Assembly (NCBI GenBank): GCA_009801085.1
Contig: VNWV01000001.1
Coordinates: 1,674,001 to 1,738,000 of the forward strand
Reading direction: 5' to 3'
Length of the DNA stretch: 64,000 bases
DNA from: Lasiodiplodia sp. COLG20
Lineage: Eukaryota > Ascomycota > Dothideomycetes > Botryosphaeriales > Botryosphaeriaceae
The notes below the pieces were generated by a model, which was given only the letters and a program-made list of their open reading frames with translations, did no database searches and was not told the origin of the DNA. The translations under genes were made by a program, and so were the position numbers. This document shows, piece by piece, positions 22,353 to 35,074 of this stretch. Positions within the stretch are counted from its first letter, which is position 1; every line of letters starts with the position of its first letter.

Positions 22353-25290
22353 GCTTCACTTAGGTAGGAAGGCAAGGGGGTAACAGAGGTCTAATTCATT
22401 CGCGCTGGCTGCGAGAAGGCAAGTCCGGAAAATAAGAGAATAAATCACCTTGAGTGGCACGTCCGAGCTGTTTTCCTGCCCCGGCTGGAACACGTACGCG
22501 ACGCGATAAAATAAGGCTTCACTACAGGATATTGTCTATCTATTCTCCCAACGAAGGCATGGCGGAATTTTGATGAGGCGGACAAGACGGTAAGGCCACG
22601 GGAAGGCCTGTACAGAACAGGAAAGCCCCATGTAGAGTCGACTCGAAAGAGTAGGGTCGACTGGGGCAAATATGTTAGGGTCTTTTGGTTAGGGGCAGCT
22701 CTGGACCCAGATTCCATGCCAGCGCCGTCAGACTCGGTGGTTCCAATGGATACATAGCTCGAGATGAAGCTGAGGCCGGATGAAATGAGCATGGATGGCC
22801 GTGGTGGTAGCTGCAGTGGTGGTGATCGAGCCGCCCCGAGAGAATCTGGACAGCAGCCCTCACCAAAGAGGGCGAGAATAAGGTAGTATCCGATCCTCAC
22901 GCCGCAGCGCGAGAAGAGGCTGCTGAAGTAAAACATGGAACCAGCTCTACTACACCTCACTTGAGACTCAGAAACAGCCTTTCTCCTATGCAATTACGGT
23001 GCGAGCCCCTATACCTAAGCTTTATTGTAAGCAGCCCTCTTTCCAATTCTTTCCGCTCTGATTGGTTGTTGTTCCGATCGTGCGCGAGCGGTCGGAGGCA
23101 CATCATGATTCTGCCGCTGAAGGAGCAGCTTTCACTTACCTCGGCTAGCTATCCTCGCTCTTCACGTGATGAGCCCAGCTCCTGCACCACGAAGGCCGTG
23201 TTGCCAGACTTCAAACTCTACTGTCGAAGTAGATTCAGGAGAATTGACTACGAAGGTTAGGGCTCTCTTAGGAATGTGGTTTGTATGCATATAGGAAAGC
23301 TCATACAATCTGGTATTCATCCTACTTATCTATGGTCCGTTTGCGGGGGAGCAAGCAAATTATATAGATCATTCATCGGGTTTAGCGTTTACGGCAAAGG
23401 GAGATCCCAGAAGTGTTAGTGAAATGGGTGGAGGTATTCTGCTCCTCCAAGAGTGCTTCGGTGGTGGTGAATGGCAAGACGTCCAGGGTTATTGACCTAC
23501 CGCAGGCAGGACTTCCGCAGGGATCGCCTCACTCGTGCACGGCCGGCAAGTCCGACTCAGTAGACGCCTTGTTTGCAGAGCTCCAAGCAATTCATGAAGC
23601 TGCAGGGCGGATACGCGGCACGTGATCAATGAAAACGACTGGTGTCCATCATCCAGGTTGTGCATCTGATAAAAGAAAATCCAAGAGAGACACAGCTCAA
23701 TATTCAAACGATCACCCGGTTTGGTCACGACTAATGGATAGTTGCTTCGGACTCAGGAGAATTATAAAGCAATCCTCCGACATGCACCTCGTTGCGCCCG
23801 GAACTTAGTCACCGTAGCTTCGCCCCGACCCCAAATTACAGAAACCAAGATCTTCAGGGTCCATTTCCACGGCTCGGCGTGGATAGGGTCCTGTTAGCGT
23901 TGCTGCTCTCCTTTACTCCCCTCAATCAACTTGAGCCGGCACGTGAAGGTATCTCTCCATTTTCTCTCAGTTTGCTAGTGTCTGTGACTATGTGAGTCAG
24001 TTGCTGACCTCGACGTGACAGCTTTTACTGCAACGATTAGAGCAGGGGGGAGGCACATCGTCTCGCGCATCAGCTTCACGTCGACAAGCCAAGGATGCAG
24101 GGCCAGCCAGATTCTAATGTACATTTCCCCACAGACGCATGGGCCGCGGTTTTCCGCGCTGGCGCTTCCCGTCCCGTCTCAGCCGTAGTTTTACGCTAGT
24201 AGACGCGGACAAAATATCGTGCAACACACCAACTTTGACCGGAAAGCTTGTCAATCAAGTACCTCCTTCTCTCATGTCACTGACCGTTTCTTACGCATGA
24301 GTGGACTGATGGTAATCACAGGACATGTATGGTCACACTCGATTTATGATGATTTTAGGGGCGACATTGCAGTGGACTGTGCCCAACGCCACAGTGCCAG
24401 GCTTTCCCCAAATTCTGTTACCTGCGACCTGCATTGAGAACCCTTTCCCCTGGCTATCACGAAAGTTCTTTTGCAACTGCCGACATGGCCAGATTGTGGG
24501 CCAAATAAAACACAAGCCGCCCAAGAGTCGCCTACTCGAATCCCATCGTAAGAGAAATCTTACATTGCCGTCAACGGGCCCTAATCACATATGACCCAGC
24601 GGTCTGAAGACCGATGAATCCGTTCAGATATGAAGAATGTGATTCGTGATTCTAAGTTATATTTGCTGGAATGTGGCAGTTCTCTACCCGCTGATCATCT
24701 GCAAAGGGTCGGGAATTTTAGCACTTACCAAGATCACTGGTGAACGTGCCTCCGAGGCGAGCGGGATAACCAGCCGGATATATACGGTTCCAAATTTGCT
24801 ATACCTCTTTTAGTAAACGGGGCAGATCTCATATCGACGCGAACTCTATTTAAGCTAGCACATGTTCTTAGCGCCGTGTCATATCATCCACTAAGGCCGG
24901 AGCTAGTTTACATAGGAAAGATAATCTTCTTAGCAGGTCGTAGGTGCTCCCGCCTTTAGCGTAGTGACTTGCATGTGCAGTCTTGCAGATGGTACTTGTC
25001 CCGTGGTACATGTTCTCACTAGTGGCTGAGAGGTCCAATCGGACTTTCCGGACTGGTAGCTGAAAGTCTACGCATCCTTCGGAAGATGTCTCCTGGTAGC
25101 CAACTCCATCTAGACCAGCCACCTCTTAGCTCGAATTCGGTTCGGCATATGCGAATGTTGAGTTTGCCCCTGTATGGCTCTGTGCGTGTTGTGCGCTAGA
25201 TACTTATATCCGAGGTGCGATGGGAAATTTCTCTGTAGACACGTCTTTATTCTTTTTTTACGCCGGGGTGCTGTCAACTACTCTCCCGTT
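22353..25290. other. 2.9-kb gene-poor stretch with decayed retroelement
   Basis: Short frames on both strands lack motifs, except the LINE fragment listed separately. Stop codons are frequent in all frames from 24100 to 25170. The last 150 bases would be the promoter of the rhodopsin-fold gene. Confidence 0.5.
23393..23560 (+). mobile_element. LINE (Tad-like) reverse-transcriptase fragment
   Basis: The translated frame reads VLVKWVEVFCSSKSASVVVNG, then LPQAGLPQGSP. This is the RT block with the conserved LPQGSP motif that precedes the catalytic FADD box in non-LTR elements. The match stops right after QGSP, and no endonuclease, catalytic box, RNase H or poly-A tail is visible nearby. It is a short dead remnant, not an active element. 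Confidence 0.72.
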
Positions 25291-26626
25291 ATGGGACTCA
25301 CACCTACAGGCCCCGGTCTCACCCTGGCCCTTGTATCGATCATTCTCCTCGCTCTATCATGGGTAACCGTCATTGGACGTCTCCTTGTCCGACGAAATAT
25401 TAAGGGAATTGGGACGGATGACTGGTTCATGGTTTCCGGGCTTGTAAGCCAGCCTACCACCTACGAGCGATACCTGCTTTACGGCCTATATTCTAACGGA
25501 AAATATAGATACTATACACCCTTGCATGCCAGGCAACTATTTCCGCTGCATATAACGGTGTCGGCGCACGTGTTGAGCAGCTAAACGAGTACTATGATCG
25601 GGAAGGACGGAAGGTAGCTTATTTTAATATTTCGCGTTCTATAAGAGGTTAATCCTACTGACATACGCTATAGTGGTTTATGTTCTTTCAACTGTTCTAC
25701 GTCGCCAGTACCGTGCCGATTAAATGTTCCATCTGCGTTGCCTTACTACGCATTACGACTGCTAAGAGATACATCTGGTCTCATTATACTATTATGTTCC
25801 TTAGCCTTATCGCTGCTCTCACCACCGATATAGCTGTACTGGCCTGGTGCAAGCCCGTTTCAGCAACCTGGGATAAGCGAAGGGGTAGCTGCGCCGACTC
25901 GAGCGTTATTACTAACGTCTCTTACTTTATTTCGACTGTCTCAATTATAACCGATTTCTCCTGCGCAATCCTACCAGCTTTTATTCTTTCGAGTGTCCAG
26001 CTTCGCTTCCGCCTTAAAGCCTCAGTTGCTCTTATTCTCGCGCTCGGTGTCGTGTAAGCGAAATAGACCAATCCGCTACAGGAATACAAGCTAATATAAA
26101 TACTTAAAACAGCGCCAGTACCGCCACGCTCGTCCGCCTCCGCTACCTGTTCAGCTACAACGATCCAAGCGACTACCTCTACAACATCGCCAACATCGCC
26201 ATCTGGTCCATCATCGAGTCCGGCACGGGCCTCATCGCCGGCTCGCTACCCGCGCTACGCCCGCTGCTCAAATACGTGCCCTTCCTCGGCGGCGAGAGCG
26301 GCGCCGGCGGCTCCAGCGACCGCACAAAGTCCGCCGGCGTCAAGGCATCTGCGTCCGGCGGCATAACCTTCCGCCGCAGCCGACACACTAGCCGACATAA
26401 GCTTGACGTGCTGAACCCGAACCCTGGCATCGGCGGAGGATTGACGACGTGCGAGGCGGGGAAGCGCAATTGGGAGGAGCTGAGTGATGCTGAGAGCCAG
26501 AAGTATATTCTGAAGGAGAGCGAGGTGGCTGTTACACATGTGGCGGTTGCTGATATTGAGGCTGGCGAAAATGCTGGGTCGAGTCAGGAGGCTGGTTGTT
26601 TTGATACGTCAAGGTTTAATAAATGA
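25291..26626 (+). CDS. Rhodopsin-fold (PTH11-like) integral membrane protein, 375 aa
   Basis: Exons 25291-25443, 25533-25613, 25674-26053 and 26113-26626 join in frame. The first TM helix (about 10-28) is followed by RRNIKGIGTDDWFMVSGL, the hallmark of the fungal rhodopsin-domain family. Next come YNGVGARVEQL, WFMFFQLFYVAST and KCSICVALLRI, the usual TM3 region. More TM helices follow, with CKPVSATWD and a Cys in between (SCADSS), then YNIANIAIWSIIESGTGLIAGSLPALRPLL, typical of the last helix and its end. The C-terminal tail (about 110 aa) is soluble. There is no CFEM domain at the N-terminus. The family includes PTH11, a receptor-like protein for surface sensing in plant pathogens, but most members have no assigned ligand. 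The start at 25291 was chosen over 25174 because family members begin just before TM1. Confidence 0.85.
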
Positions 26627-28010
26627 ATCATAATATAGAGTAGACGTTTTTTGTTGAATAGATTTAATGTTTTCACTTCATCGCAAAGGTACGAGTCTAC
26701 AAAAGATACGGTGAGTACAGACCAATGCTCTGCTGTGATCATACCTATCTGACAGGGCGCGGTACTGTCGCATTTCCCACGGGGTCAGCTGGGCTTTAAG
26801 ATATATGGATTGGATTGGATTGGTCTATTCAGGCTACGAAGATATCCTGGAATGAGAAATTTGAAGAAACGATGGATTTCGCAAAACATACACCGAGAGC
26901 CCAGAAACCACTTGTCCGCCCCCCACGGAAGGGAGCTTGCCAGGATATTCCGTACCTCCCAGCCCTCCGCTTGGAGCCCAGGGCCTCAATAAACCTGATA
27001 ACAAGAGCTTGCCAATTCCCAGCAAATATTCCGTTTCCGGGACTCCATAAATCACAATCCGCCTCTTCAGTTGCTTCTTGAAGGTGACCTACATGATTTC
27101 CGCACGAGTGTGAACGCAGAGTAAGGAACAGGGAACATCTTCATCCATTGAGAAAACCCGCAACATGCCTGTCTCCCAGAGCTGCCACGGTAGATGCCGG
27201 AAAGTGTGCGTTTCGTGGTTTTCGCTCCCGCCGAACGATCACTCGGTCGGAATTTTGGAGAGAACGTCGGGATCAATCAACCACGTCAGTGTGGAACGAT
27301 CGTAGTGGCACCGATGAGGGAATCACAAAACCGTCATTCTGCGCGAAATCTAGTCTTGTAACGGAGCAATGCGTTTGAATAGCATATGGGAATCGTGAGA
27401 AGGTCGAAAACATCATGTAAACCAAGGAGACACAAGATACTGGGAGTGAGAAAAGTGTACAAAGAGTAGATGAAAACAAAAGCGGTCCACCACGTATGCA
27501 CTGCCCAGAACCTTCCCGAATGGATAGTCTACTTCTTGAATCCTCCTAGAACCCACAGCCCCTTCTTCCTCCAACCCCAGCTTGATTGCATCTCGGCTCC
27601 GTGTAATAGCTACGACCGGAACTGAAGGCCAATGACGCCATGAGAAAAAGATCCAGCAGTTTGATCCAACCAAGCAGCTTCCTGAGCGCGACAAACAAAG
27701 CTCATTGACCACATCACGCCGAAGCCCAACACCCCCAACATTGCCCTCCCACAAAGAACCCCAGTCAGAACACGAGCGGTACTATATACATGCACTTGCT
27801 TTCTACAGCTTACTCCAGACCCAAGACGCGTTCAAAACAGCATCAAAGACCCCATCGAGCTTGCCGTGCGATAATAATATGTCCCACAAAAAAGTCTCCG
27901 CCAAAGGTAGGCAAGGAGACGCGGAGCCAGTACACCAGAAGTCAGCTGCATCTACGCTTTCGTCTTTCAGGAATTACGCCAATGATCATGCATGCGGGAG
28001 AGGATCGGTC
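26627..28010. other. Intergenic stretch, no gene seen
   Basis: Only short frames without motifs. A TGGATTGGATTGGATTGG run lies near 26808-26825. I see no element ends or RNA genes. Confidence 0.5.
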
Positions 28011-28014
28011 CTGG

Positions 28015-28215
28015 AATAATCGGTATGCAGCTTGGCCGCGGCGGGGGAAGAAGAAGAATCGGTTATGCAGATCGACTGCGGCGTCGTCGGAAGGTTCGGT
28101 ATATGCGGGATCGGATCGGAATGCGGAGTGGGAAGAATGATTCGGTATGCAGCTCGGCTGCGGCGTCGTCATCGGTCGGTCGGTCGGTCGGTAGTTCGTT
28201 CGTTCGTTCGTTCGT
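28015..28215. repeat. Short direct repeats and tetranucleotide runs
   Basis: A GC-rich motif of the type ATGCAGNTCGNCTGCGGCG recurs at about 28023, 28063 and 28147. It is followed by a CGGT tetranucleotide run (28172-28192) and directly by a TTCG run (28195-28214). This is simple-sequence DNA, and the coding frames running through it are by-products. Confidence 0.85.
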
Positions 28216-28239
28216 GGTCGTCCGGGATGGCAGCATGAT

Positions 28240-29760
28240 CATTTTTGAGGCAACCCAGACTAGGCGTAGGACACCCTGGTCCCGGCAGCCGAGGCTTGAC
28301 TGGCTACTGATCCGCACAACCGAAAGCCCAAACCCGAGTACTAACGTAAACAGGCTAACCCCCGACATTTCTGTCTGACAGGTGACTTTGGTTGGTTGAT
28401 ACTGCGCGGTGGCAGGTGGGTATGTGGTTGATATTCGGCGACGTCTCCGCCCCCCGAAGGTGGGACAGCCCGACTGGAGGCGTCGACATGCCGGGTGAAG
28501 AAAAAAAGAGGCGGTAAATGACGCTTGTCGTTTGGCGTGATGGATGGAACTTGTGGAGAGAGAAATGGAAAGGTCAGCGAGATGATGAGGTGAAATGAGA
28601 AGGGTAAGACTGGGGAATGTTCCACTGCAGCATTGGGGCATAGCCATCACCATGAGAGGTCTGGTCACTCCCCCCGTTCCCTCTCCTCGAGTCCTCTGGA
28701 CCTTGTTACGACTTTTGATAGCGATTGGCGTCCAGAAATCTCATGGCCCGCTAAGCACAACCAGAGCCCATGCCCAAGGGCACCCCCGACATTGCTGCCT
28801 GACAGGGAGCTCTTGTTGGTGTTGCTGGTGGTGTTGATTTGCGGCGCGTCATGTGTCCCTGGTGGTGATAAGGCCTCTAGGAGCGCCATGGCATGCCGGT
28901 TGCGAAACGCAAAGACAGTGATAAGACAACGAAGAGGGAGATAAATAGGACATCGAAGAGAGGAATTGGAGGAAAGGAACGTACCAGTAGTTTCGATGGG
29001 GAGTGGATTGATGCCTTGATGGAAGAGGCAAGACGGAAAGTAGTAGGTATGTCGCACTGTCGTTTGGCAAAGCCATTGCCATGAGAGGTCTGGTCGCTTC
29101 CCCCGGTTCCCCAGAGCATATGACTACGCAGTAGGCGTCCAGAAATCCCATGGCCTGCTAGGCGCAACTGATGACCATGCTCCAAGAGCAGTCCCCGACA
29201 TTTCTGTCTGACGGGGAGAATCAGCTGGTATTGCAGTGGCGATGATGTTTGGCAGATTACCTTGGATCAACAACATAGCAAACGTTGAGGAACCATTGAT
29301 CTGCCGTCGGAATGATATCTGCCAGTGGTTAGCTGATGCAGATAGGTATGTGAAGGAAAGGAGTCTTGCCGAAGGGAATTGGATGAAGAAGAAGAAAGAA
29401 AATGCCCCCAGTGAGAGTATCTCTCATCAGTAAAGGGCTATGCCAATGCCATGACAGACCCGGTCGGTCAACAAGTGAGAGCAATGTTCCAATCTGTCAG
29501 TAGTGCCTAGCCCCAGTGCGGGAGGTCCGGTCTCTTCCCCCAGTGCCCACAAGCCCCCAGTTCCCACAGGTGGTGGTGTGTACAAGTGTTCGAAAGACCG
29601 ACTTCTTGAGTCCAGAAATCCCGCACTGGGCCGTAGGCGCGACCGTGGCCCACGTCGCAATGACAGCCCCCGACATTTCTGCCTGACAGGAAGCCTTGGT
29701 CGATGCCACACAGGTTGGTGGATCTGATTTGCGGCGGCATCGATGTCTCTGGTGTGGGAG
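28240..29760. repeat. Diverged tandem repeat, about four units of 0.4-0.5 kb
   Basis: A core CCCCGACATTTCTGYCTGACRG recurs at 28359-28382, 28783-28806, 29193-29214 and 29667-29690, spaced about 424, 409 and 475 bases. Other blocks recur in the same order: GCCATGAGAGGTCTGGTC near 28650 and 29078, GTCCAGAAATC with CATGGCC near 28730 and 29140 (and a variant near 29612), and TGATTTGCGGCG near 28837 and 29728. The first unit is partial and the last carries an insertion. Units differ by substitutions and short indels, so duplication is old. No protein family is recognised in them. Confidence 0.8.
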
Positions 29761-30969
29761 AAAGCCCAGAGACTTGAAGATGACCGCCGACGGTGAAGGA
29801 AAGATGGGGAAGGCTTGTTGATCTGGTACCCGAAGATCTAGAACATCAGAAGAAGATGTAGGAGAGTGGGTGAGAGGAGCGGTGTAGCGGCAGAGCTGAT
29901 GGTGAAACGAGTGCCTGCGGATTACAATTAGCCATGAGCCATTGATGGTGATGGAGAAGTGAAGATTCGGGAGGGAAGGTGAGGGAAGACCTGTGTGCAA
30001 CGCAATGCCTGCACCGTCAACGGCCGTTTTGGGCAGGACGGTGTGGCTGCAGTGTTTTGCTCTGAGCATCGATATCTAGAGTCATTGAACTTTGGATTAG
30101 CCAAGAACGAGAGGCAGGGCCATTGGTGAAAAGAACATGGCAGGTGAGAGGGGCTTTGAGGAAGAAAGGTTTTCGCGGTGATTGCTAACCTCACCTTCGC
30201 GAGGAAGATCTGAGAAAATCCGATCTCGTCAGGTGAGAAACGCGATGGGTTCCATGACACAAGCATGGAGAATGGGCGACCAATAAAGGCGCAAGGTGAA
30301 GTGCGCAAGGTGAGACGATCGGATTTTGGTACTGCTGCAGGAAGATCTTGTGTTGGCTCTTGGGTCGGACGCGCCACGGTTGGAGGCTCTCAATTGCGAA
30401 TGATAATCGCGGAAGCGAGGTGCCGGTCGGCTTGAGTCAGACGTTGGCGTGAGTCAAAGACAGGATTTGCGGTGACATGACGACAGGCGGCGCGCTTCTG
30501 TCAAAGTTGCGAAGTCAGTGTCGGGCGAGGGTGGAGTGAAGGGGGGGCGATGACGAGAGCGGACAGACCAGCATGAGCAAAATTTTCAAGAGGCAAAGCC
30601 AATGCCACGTTGAAGTGGCGGCTGCTGCTTCTGGAGCGAGCTTGAAAGCGCAGACGCTGCGGCGCGACGCGGTCATGGCAGTAGCTGTGACGACGTGCGC
30701 TTTGGACGCGCCGCCCGCCGATGCAGGCTGTCGGATGAGGGTGCGGAGGCATTGGCGCTTCGCAGGAAGCTGTAGCTCATGAGACGAGTGCACAGCGATG
30801 CTGAGCAGGGTGGAAGCGAAGAGGAATGAGGAGGGGTGGGGTGGTGAGTGAAGTGGAGGGGAGGATGGTGGTGAGTTGGGCGCGCGGCGAAGAACACCAT
30901 AGGTGCCGCCGCCAAGACATGACCGCTCGCTCCGACAGTAAAGCCGTCCGGCGCCGGCGAGCCCGTTCA
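29761..30969. other. Unannotated flank of the tandem repeat
   Basis: Open frames on both strands are motif-free. GC content rises towards 30600-30960. Some segments could be further decayed repeat units, but I could not align them by eye. Confidence 0.45.
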
Positions 30970-30970
30970 C

Positions 30971-31048
30971 GGACGCGTTGAATTGACGCGCTGCTATGAC
31001 GCGCTCAGGTGCGGCGACGCGTTACCGTGACGCGCCGCCGTGACGCGC
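30971..31048. promoter_or_regulatory. Cluster of six GACGCG elements
   Basis: Six copies of GACGCG lie in 78 bases, four of them as TGACGCG and two inside the palindrome ACGCGT. ACGCGT is the MluI cell-cycle box bound by MBF-type factors in yeasts. No gene start is close on either strand, so a regulatory role is doubtful; it could equally be a decayed simple repeat. Confidence 0.4.
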
Positions 31049-34000
31049 ACGTGAAAGAGCTCTCTAGCCGGGCTCCAGCTGCCTCGGCCGCCATGAAAGG
31101 CAATTGACCAGTTGTTGACAAGCAATTGGCAATCAATTCACAGGCAATCGGAAAGAGCTTCATAGAATTACTACGGCCCGCCCTTGCGGATATTTCTCTG
31201 GGGGTCTTGGTACGTAATGGTCCCAAAAAAATACCCGCATCCTGACATCCAATCTCCGGTGAAGTAGGCATTGAACAGTCATATATCTTGCTCATCATTG
31301 TCTCTCATTACAGAGTTTCCGTGGATATCTAACGAATCAGCTTCTAAGGTACACGTGTCGTCTCGATGCCTTTCCCGCATGGATCCCAAGTCTCGTCCCA
31401 GCTACCCCAATCAAACAGGCTGCAGCTTCACCCATGAAATCCCGACACTCCATCCGAATGTTAAGTGAAATCCCAGCAGCTGTAGACGACAGTTTAAGAG
31501 AGAATTCATATTCACGCAGCGTGAGAATCCCGCTGCAGTCAGACTCTGCCTCGCGCGGAAGACTAATGAGAAATGTGGAGGCCAAGGCTCCCACTTGGCA
31601 AGACAAGACAAGAAAAGCCGGGGATCCCCTCCGTCTTGAAAAAGACAAGACGCTGCCGGGAGGCGTCTGAATCAAGACGTCTTGCCAAGTGGGAGCCCCG
31701 GTGGAGGCGCATCACGTCGGCAAACCTGCACTTCCAGCGTAGACTAGCCAAAGCCAGCACCCATTCGCTCAAAGCATGTGCCCTCTCCCTTCAAGTTGCG
31801 GTGTTCGCACCTCTCAAGGGATCTCAGTGGTGCATGGAGACCAACACGCCCGGAGAAAGTACGCTCGTTGTCTCATGCCCGTGGAAATGAGAGTAGGCCG
31901 GCTGATAGCAGATGAGAGAAAACGTCTTCATCGTCCGTAGCAGCTACCCTGACTCCTAGGCTGCCATTCGAGATTCGTGTGAGAACAACGACGTCCCCGC
32001 GGCATCGTGGTGGCGCAGGGCCGCGCGAGGCCTCTGTTGCGGCCGGAGAGCTGGACTGTTGAGAACACTGAGCCAATCTGGAGGTGCTCCGCATCCGCAC
32101 GGATCGCATCCTCACTCCGATGCCTCCGTGGCGGTTGCTGATGCTGCAATGCGTCGAAGGAGAGCCTCTCGTGCTCGAGACGCCCGTCGCTTGCGGTCGT
32201 CAGCGGTGTTGACGTTGACATGACGCTCCATCGCGGACGACTCTGACAACGACGGGAGTCGTCCGCTCTGCTCCGCAAGCTGACCCGCCGCCACAGGCGA
32301 GAGAGCCTTACCTAGATCCTCCACCTTGCCGACCCAAGGTGGAGTTGCGGAGGAACCCACCTCACCTCACCGCGCTCCAGACTGTGGTCTCCGCAGCGCC
32401 TCCAAGGCAGACGTACAGGTAGAAGCCGCTAGACCACCAAGGCCATGGCATCGCGCATGCGACAGCCGCGGCTGGCCGAGCTGACTGCGTGTTGTGCGCT
32501 CACCAGACGCGCAGCGGTGCTCAATATTCGTAGACACTGCCGCCGTCGCGACACCGCGAACGGCGCATCGCTGTCTGCAACCACCCGCCCGCGCGCCCGC
32601 GATCAAACCACCAGCGAGGCGTCTGACACCGCTATCAAGGACACGCCGAGCGGCAGCGGGTGAAGCAAACGCACGTAGACGCGATAGAGCGACGGCGCGA
32701 CGGCGCGCGAGCGTGGGCGGCCGTCGAGAGCGGGCGCGGGCCACAGCGCTCGCCACTGGCGCTGGGCCGGCTTGCGCCTGGGCTGACCGAGCTGAAAGCA
32801 TCCAGCGGCGTCGCGACGCGCGAGCTGAAAGGCGGGCAGCGGGCATTGCGCTCAGGCTTTGCACAAAGCTTCACTTCACCGCAAAAAAGGCAAGACGAGC
32901 AAGCACAAAGCAAAAAAAGTTTTCATTTTAAAAAACTAAACTAAGAGTTCAAGATTTCTATATGTCGGCCGCAAGCTCGTGTGTAGTACAACCCAAGGGC
33001 AAAAAAGTCTTAGCCCAAGAGGAGTCTGATGAGCGGCACTTGGTTCTCCCTGGTCCGGTGAGGCGCAGAACGGTCATGGAAGAGCAAGCCCGTCTGCCAC
33101 CTCGGTGGCCGGATGAAGAAGAAGAGGAAAAGGTTTCGGGGCAGAGGAAGAGGGGTTTATATAGGCATGCCAAGACTTCCACAGCGGCCTCCCCCCGTCG
33201 CGCACATGGTCGCTTCGGCTGGCATGGCAACGAGCCAGATGGAGCAGGCGCAGCCCAGGCAGCGCCCCGCGGCGGCGGCTGTGGAAAGGCGAAGATCTGG
33301 GGTCATGGGCCATGCTGCCGGTCATGCGGGCGAGGTGAGCACTCGAAGCTGCCACAGGTGCGGCGGCTGAGGGAGCTTTGCCGTCCGCGGTGACTGCTCT
33401 GCTGACTTTGCTGCCACAGCGACTCTTGGGCGCTGTCTGTTGGATGATGCGCCTCTTAGTGGGGCTTCATCAACGCCTTGTCTCGTGGAGTGGCTCGCGG
33501 GCGGGAAGTGAGACTGGGGCGTCCATCACGACGAAACTGCCGGATCGTGGGCCACACGACCTCATCGCTTGAGGCAGTGGTTAGAGTCAGCTCACTGATG
33601 ACATGAAGTACGACGATCCTGAGCCTCCCCGGGCGTCAAGGCCGCTGTTGGTCTCATCTGCGCGTCACTGAGCTCGTCTCTATCGGCCGCCATCTCCATG
33701 ATGTCACCGATTGCATGCTTCCAGAACCCGCTGGTGCTCAAATGCGGCCACAATCCTGGTGAGCTGAAAAGTAATCGTGTCGTTCAGGCCGCCAAAAACC
33801 GCTTCTTGCTAATTTTCATGTCAGGAGTGAAGCAATCGTTGTCCATGATCGGAGAGAGAACGACATAAGACTAAGCAATACTGAAGCATGCCTCTTTCGC
33901 AGAGGTCCACTTTAGCATTGGGGAGGTCGGCATCGAGGTGCAGAAGGGCACGCAGAAGTCGAGAAACAGGGCCACCCGTCGTGAAAGGACTACTTCCGCA

Positions 34001-35074
34001 AGACTCCCAACGGCGAGGTCAGTGGTGGCGGAGGTTGCTGGCCGCAATGGTGGCGTCTCCTTCGAGCAATTACCGCGGGGTGCCCTATTAACCTGCGGGT
34101 AACTACACTATTGGCGTTGATAGCCCTATCAGCGGTGCACAGTTCCCTTCGCGAGCCTCCGCCATCTGTGTCTTCACTGGTGCCTCTGGCGGCTTGACAA
34201 ACGCTTCCTGAAACGAAACCTGCTTAGCTATTTTTGCTGCCGTACACCTCCATACCAAGTGGTGGAAGGCTATGCCTCTTGCCTGGGAGGTAGGTCTAGA
34301 GTGGGCTTCCGATCGTGGCATTTTTAGCACCTAACGTGAAAGTATAGACTGCCTCTTCTCTTCCGAGCGAGCCCTGACCCTCTGCTATTAGTACGTTACG
34401 GTTTGAAGCCTGTTCCTGGCCATGCATTTGATGCGCATGCTGAAGCTCTCGGGGCGTTGTGCCGTCCTGCGTTGGGTTCGAGAGCTGAACAACGCATTGT
34501 CCAAGATGTGGTTTCACTCATTGATCGACAAAGGCATACAGCAAGAGACCTTCCATTGTTCCTATAATGTCAAAAGCGACCAGCAAGGTATCCCGACAAT
34601 GTATTACAAACTCCTTTCCACGAAAACAGCAGCCATCCCATTATCATCATCATGACCAGCAAGTTGTGTCGATCCCCCATCACTTCGGACTAGCCGATCC
34701 AGGATGCAAGGTGTAGCACAGAAGAACATTGTAAAACACAAGACAGGCCTCGTAGTATATGAGCGAGAGCTTTGCGTTGAGCGTTGAAGAAACTTCGAGT
34801 TTGAGTCTGTGCTACTACGTTTCTATTAGTGAACCGTTCTGAAGACGGACTACAGGGTGTTGCACTCACAAGGATCATGATAGCCTTATGGCAGAGCAAT
34901 TAAAGGTATGAGAACCCAGTGCAGCGTTTGTGTCGTGGGTGGATGTGACCTGCGCAGCATGGAGATGTCAGTGATGTCCACGGTCAGAAGGGTGGCGCAG
35001 TGGTCACATACCGTGCATCCAGGAAGTTTCGGCATGAAACAATTAGAATGATGCGCTCACGGTGCATGCCGCGG
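31049..35074. other. 4-kb stretch without convincing genes
   Basis: Except for the inverted repeat at 31586-31697, I see no organised feature. At 32367-32931 open frames occur in several phases of both strands because the DNA is very GC-rich; none has a motif. A-rich tracts lie at 32880-32945. The region 33600-34900 has short frames only. Confidence 0.45.
31586..31697. repeat. Perfect 19-bp inverted repeat (hairpin or small element)
   Basis: The arm GGCTCCCACTTGGCAAGAC (31586-31604) is repeated exactly in inverse orientation at 31679-31697. The 74-base interior has further short complementary pieces (CGTCTTG with CAAGACG). No target-site duplication is evident: the flanks are not matching short direct repeats apart from a shared GTGGAGGC. 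It could be a small foldback element or a structured RNA. Confidence 0.75.

Noticed and set aside
32367..32931. Long overlapping frames on both strands
   Set aside because: Very GC-rich DNA leaves several phases open at once; Arg/Ala-rich translations with no motif.
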